NCBI GenBank assembly: GCA_003218785.1
Contig: QHOM01000101.1
Coordinates: forward strand, 1-7,407
DNA from: Verrucomicrobiota bacterium
GTDB taxonomy: Bacteria > Verrucomicrobiota > Verrucomicrobiia > Chthoniobacterales > UBA10450
Reading direction: 5' to 3'
Length of the DNA: 7,407 nucleotides
Made by a program: the position numbers and the translations under genes. This document shows, in pieces, positions 6,081-7,407 of the stretch (its first letter is position 1; the number at the start of each line of letters is the position of its first letter). The notes beneath the pieces are model-generated. The model was not told the origin of the DNA, searched no databases, and was given only the letters and a program-made list of their open reading frames with translations.

Positions 6081-6155
6081 ATGGAGCAGATTGTGGAATA
6101 TCTGCGCGAACGACTGCGCGACCCGGCATTGCACGAGCAAGACGCACACGCTTAG
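6081..6155 (+). CDS. possible 24-residue ORF, doubtful
   Basis: ATG at 6081 opens a short frame reading MEQIVEYLRERLRDPALHEQ and four more residues, ending in a TAG inside the first REP-like repeat. The charged, amphipathic helix looks more protein-like than chance, and the frame is open further upstream without a good start codon. It may be the displaced tail of a larger gene (for example of the DUF4126 gene after a frameshift) rather than a gene. Otherwise the 6052-6152 gap shows only a short GTCCCC/GGGGAC stem (6042-6047 with 6060-6065) around the preceding stop codon. Confidence 0.2.
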   Translation: MEQIVEYLRERLRDPALHEQDAHA

Positions 6156-6193
6156 GTGGATCGAGCAGTCTCTTGCTCGATGCCAGAATAATG
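6153..6193 (+). repeat. REP-like hairpin repeat R1
   Basis: Stem ATCGAGCA (6160-6167) and TGCTCGAT (6174-6181) pair perfectly around loop GTCTCT. GTGG (6156-6159) abuts the stem, a candidate equivalent of the conserved tetranucleotide beside classical REPs. The 41 nt match R2 (6742-6782) at 37 positions, in direct orientation. Confidence 0.85.
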
Positions 6194-6280
6194 TCGGCGA
6201 AGCCCAGACTTGCTTGGCGTTGTCTCACAACACGGCCGATCAATCTTGAAGCAGACAAACGTCCGATTGACAATGACGTG

Positions 6281-6748
6281 ATGCTTTATCGTGGGTTTCC
6301 CTCAAAGCTCCATCATGCGGTCCCTCATTGGGTTGAACCGGGCGCGCTGTTCCATGTCCGTGTCGCGCTTGATCGCGAAAAACAACAGCGGCAACTAACT
6401 GAGCCAGCGCTCGCACAGAGACTGCTCGATTCAGCGCGTTTTTATGAATCCAGACAATGCTGGCACATCACGTTGTTTCTATTGATGCCTGATCACTTAC
6501 ATGCGCTTCTTTCATTCGCGCGCGACCAAACGATGAGCGGCGTCATTGGCGATTGGAAACACTTTCACGCCCGCAAACATGGAATCATGTGGCAAGAGGG
6601 TTATTTCGATCATCGTCTGCGTAACGATGAACGCGGCGAACAACTCTCAGCAAAGATGCATTACATTCGTCAAAATCCTGTCGTTGACGGCTTGTGTGCG
6701 AACGCTCGTGTGATTGGGCGTGGGTCATCGAGCGCTCTGCATAGGTGA
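6281..6748 (+). CDS. REP-associated tyrosine transposase (Y1/HUH)
   Basis: The product has 155 residues from the ATG chosen because MLYRGFPSKLHH resembles usual RAYT N-termini; in-frame ATG 6191 and TTG 6173 lie further upstream, in or at the edge of R1. HUH motif: MPDHLHALL (69-77), with H72 and H74 as metal ligands. The candidate catalytic tyrosine is Y128 in HYIRQNPVVDGL, the family's Y-I-x-x-N-P-V signature. Family members nick single-stranded DNA at REP hairpins. After GLCANAR the frame reads VIGRGSSSALHR and stops in R2. The -1 frame instead reads DWAWVIERSA then TAG (6742-6744), restoring the D-W-x-W motif expected at RAYT C-termini. A single-base deletion near 6700 is therefore likely, and activity is uncertain. 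No Shine-Dalgarno is visible. Confidence 0.87.
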   Translation: MLYRGFPSKLHHAVPHWVEPGALFHVRVALDREKQQRQLTEPALAQRLLDSARFYESRQCWHITLFLLMPDHLHALLSFARDQTMSGVIGDWKHFHARKHGIMWQEGYFDHRLRNDERGEQLSAKMHYIRQNPVVDGLCANARVIGRGSSSALHR

Positions 6749-6782
6749 ATCGAGCAGCCTCTTGCTCGATGCTAAAATAATG
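6742..6782 (+). repeat. REP-like hairpin repeat R2
   Basis: This is a direct copy of R1: stem ATCGAGCA (6749-6756) and TGCTCGAT (6763-6770) around loop GCCTCT. Its four differences from R1 are one in the loop, one in the flanking tetranucleotide (GTGA for GTGG) and two 3' of the stem. It contains the TGA of the transposase gene. A small stem, GCGCT/AGCGC (6782-6794), follows. Confidence 0.85.
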
Positions 6783-6804
6783 CGCTTGCAGCGCTATGCT
6801 CAGC

Positions 6805-6831
6805 ATCGCGCGCGGAGCGCACGATCCACCT
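6805..6831 (-). repeat. diverged REP-like hairpin R3, inverted
   Basis: ATCGCGCGC (6805-6813) pairs with GCGCACGAT (6817-6825) around loop GGA with one mismatch. It is followed by CCACCT, so on the minus strand it reads AGGTGGATCG, ten bases identical to R1 (6154-6163). With R2 it makes an inverted REP pair (a REPIN-like unit, about 6743-6831). Confidence 0.55.
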
Positions 6832-6866
6832 TTCCTCATTGCGACGCTTGCGGTAAAAACGATCCG

Positions 6867-7407
6867 ATGTCGCTCGCCAATCGATACGCAGACCTCCTCG
6901 ATACCGTACGCATTCGCGAACGAGCGCTCTTTTTCCCGCTACGCATTCCAAATGAGCTGGAGCTGCAAGCGCGCTGGTTCGCAGGTGATTTCGGCAAACA
7001 TTTTGTCAGTCTTGCCGGTGACAAAATCGATATTGTCCAGTTCGGCACCTGGAATCGCGAGGCGGGACCGGATTTTCGTGATGCGGCAATTCGGATAAAT
7101 GGCAGCGATCCGATTCGCGGATGCATCGAGCTCGACGTGAGCGATCGCAGTTGGGAAACGCATGGTCACGCTACCAACCCAGCGTTCGAAGAGACTGTGC
7201 TGCACGTCTTCATTGAGAGGAGCAACCGCGAATTTTTCACGCGTACAAGATCGAATCGCAACGTGTCGCAAGTTTGCATTGATCCGACCGTTCTACCGGA
7301 TGCATTCAGCGCAAATGTCCCGCTGGCGCGACCGGGTCGTTGTCAGGCACCGCTCAAGGATTTGCCCGAAGAGCGTGTCCGCAGTGTGCTTGATGCCGCG
7401 GCGCAAT
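6867..7407 (+). CDS. DUF2851 family protein, partial
   Basis: The frame is open from ATG 6867 to the window edge, showing 180 N-terminal residues; the C-terminus is missing. It matches the DUF2851 pattern: LELQARWFAG (31-40), FGTWNREAGPDFRDAAI (59-75), GCIELDVSDRSWETHGH (85-101) and VLHVFIE (111-117). Function is unknown; the conserved E88, D90, W96 and H99/H101 look like a possible active site, but that is my inference. An in-frame ATG at 6780, inside R2, would add 29 residues of low similarity to family starts, so 6867 is preferred. No Shine-Dalgarno is visible. The gene lies directly downstream of the RAYT unit, which may have separated it from its original upstream region. Confidence 0.85.
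   Translation, partial: MSLANRYADLLDTVRIRERALFFPLRIPNELELQARWFAGDFGKHFVSLAGDKIDIVQFGTWNREAGPDFRDAAIRINGSDPIRGCIELDVSDRSWETHGHATNPAFEETVLHVFIERSNREFFTRTRSNRNVSQVCIDPTVLPDAFSANVPLARPGRCQAPLKDLPEERVRSVLDAAAQ

Larger units (their letters stand above)
6153..6831 (+). mobile_element. RAYT transposase with flanking REP-like repeats
   Basis: A single RAYT gene lies between two direct hairpin repeats, followed by a third hairpin in inverse orientation. RAYT genes are typically single-copy and flanked by the REP sequences they are thought to mobilise. The unit separates the DUF4126 gene from the DUF2851 gene. Its exact ends are not known; no target duplication is expected for this enzyme class. Confidence 0.65.

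Noticed and set aside
1..7407. CRISPR array, tRNA or rRNA genes
   Set aside because: No regularly spaced identical repeats with unique spacers were seen, and no tRNA cloverleaf or conserved rRNA segment was recognised on either strand by eye.

Overview
The window reads as ordinary bacterial chromosome with housekeeping genes, interrupted by several families of short palindromic or inverted repeats. The gene set and the repeat style suggest a Verrucomicrobiota-like (PVC group) bacterium. The hints are a GxxExxY gene framed by ATTCGTGTTCATTCGTGG-type repeats, DUF4126 and DUF2851 genes, an 'AGVSPAS'-type repeat-encoded linker, and start codons without Shine-Dalgarno sequences. That assignment is inference; no rRNA or other marker here fixes it.

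Layout: (1) 1-1006, minus strand: a secreted P1/DmpA-family (S58) aminopeptidase, its C-terminus cut off by the window edge. (2) 1074-2690 and 2821-3117, plus strand: dnaX (clamp-loader gamma/tau subunit) followed by ybaB/ebfC (nucleoid-associated protein), a classical pair that here lacks the usual third partner recR. A REP-like double hairpin is built into the dnaX linker, and an inverted array of GTTAMAA-type 8-9 nt units lies between the two genes. (3) 3118-4848, minus strand: serS (seryl-tRNA synthetase) followed 6 nt later by a GxxExxY gene. The GxxExxY gene sits between imperfect inverted repeats that also supply the serS stop codon. (4) 4849-4962: a divergent promoter region holding a second, better-formed GTTAMAA inverted array, with -10-like hexamers 6-7 nt from both start codons, as expected for leaderless mRNAs. 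(5) 4963-6051, plus: a DUF4126 membrane protein with an extra soluble C-terminal domain. (6) 6153-6831: a REP-associated tyrosine transposase (RAYT) gene with near-identical 41-nt hairpin repeats at both ends and a third, inverted hairpin just beyond. (7) 6867-7407, plus: the N-terminal part of a DUF2851 protein.

The housekeeping genes serve replication (DnaX, YbaB) and translation (SerS). No single pathway links all the genes. The main interest is the repeats: the RAYT/REP unit with a probable 3' frameshift in the transposase, the inverted-repeat-bounded GxxExxY cassette, the palindrome pair translated inside DnaX, and the two GTTAMAA arrays, which share an exact 16-nt segment and lie upstream of ybaB and between serS and the DUF4126 gene.
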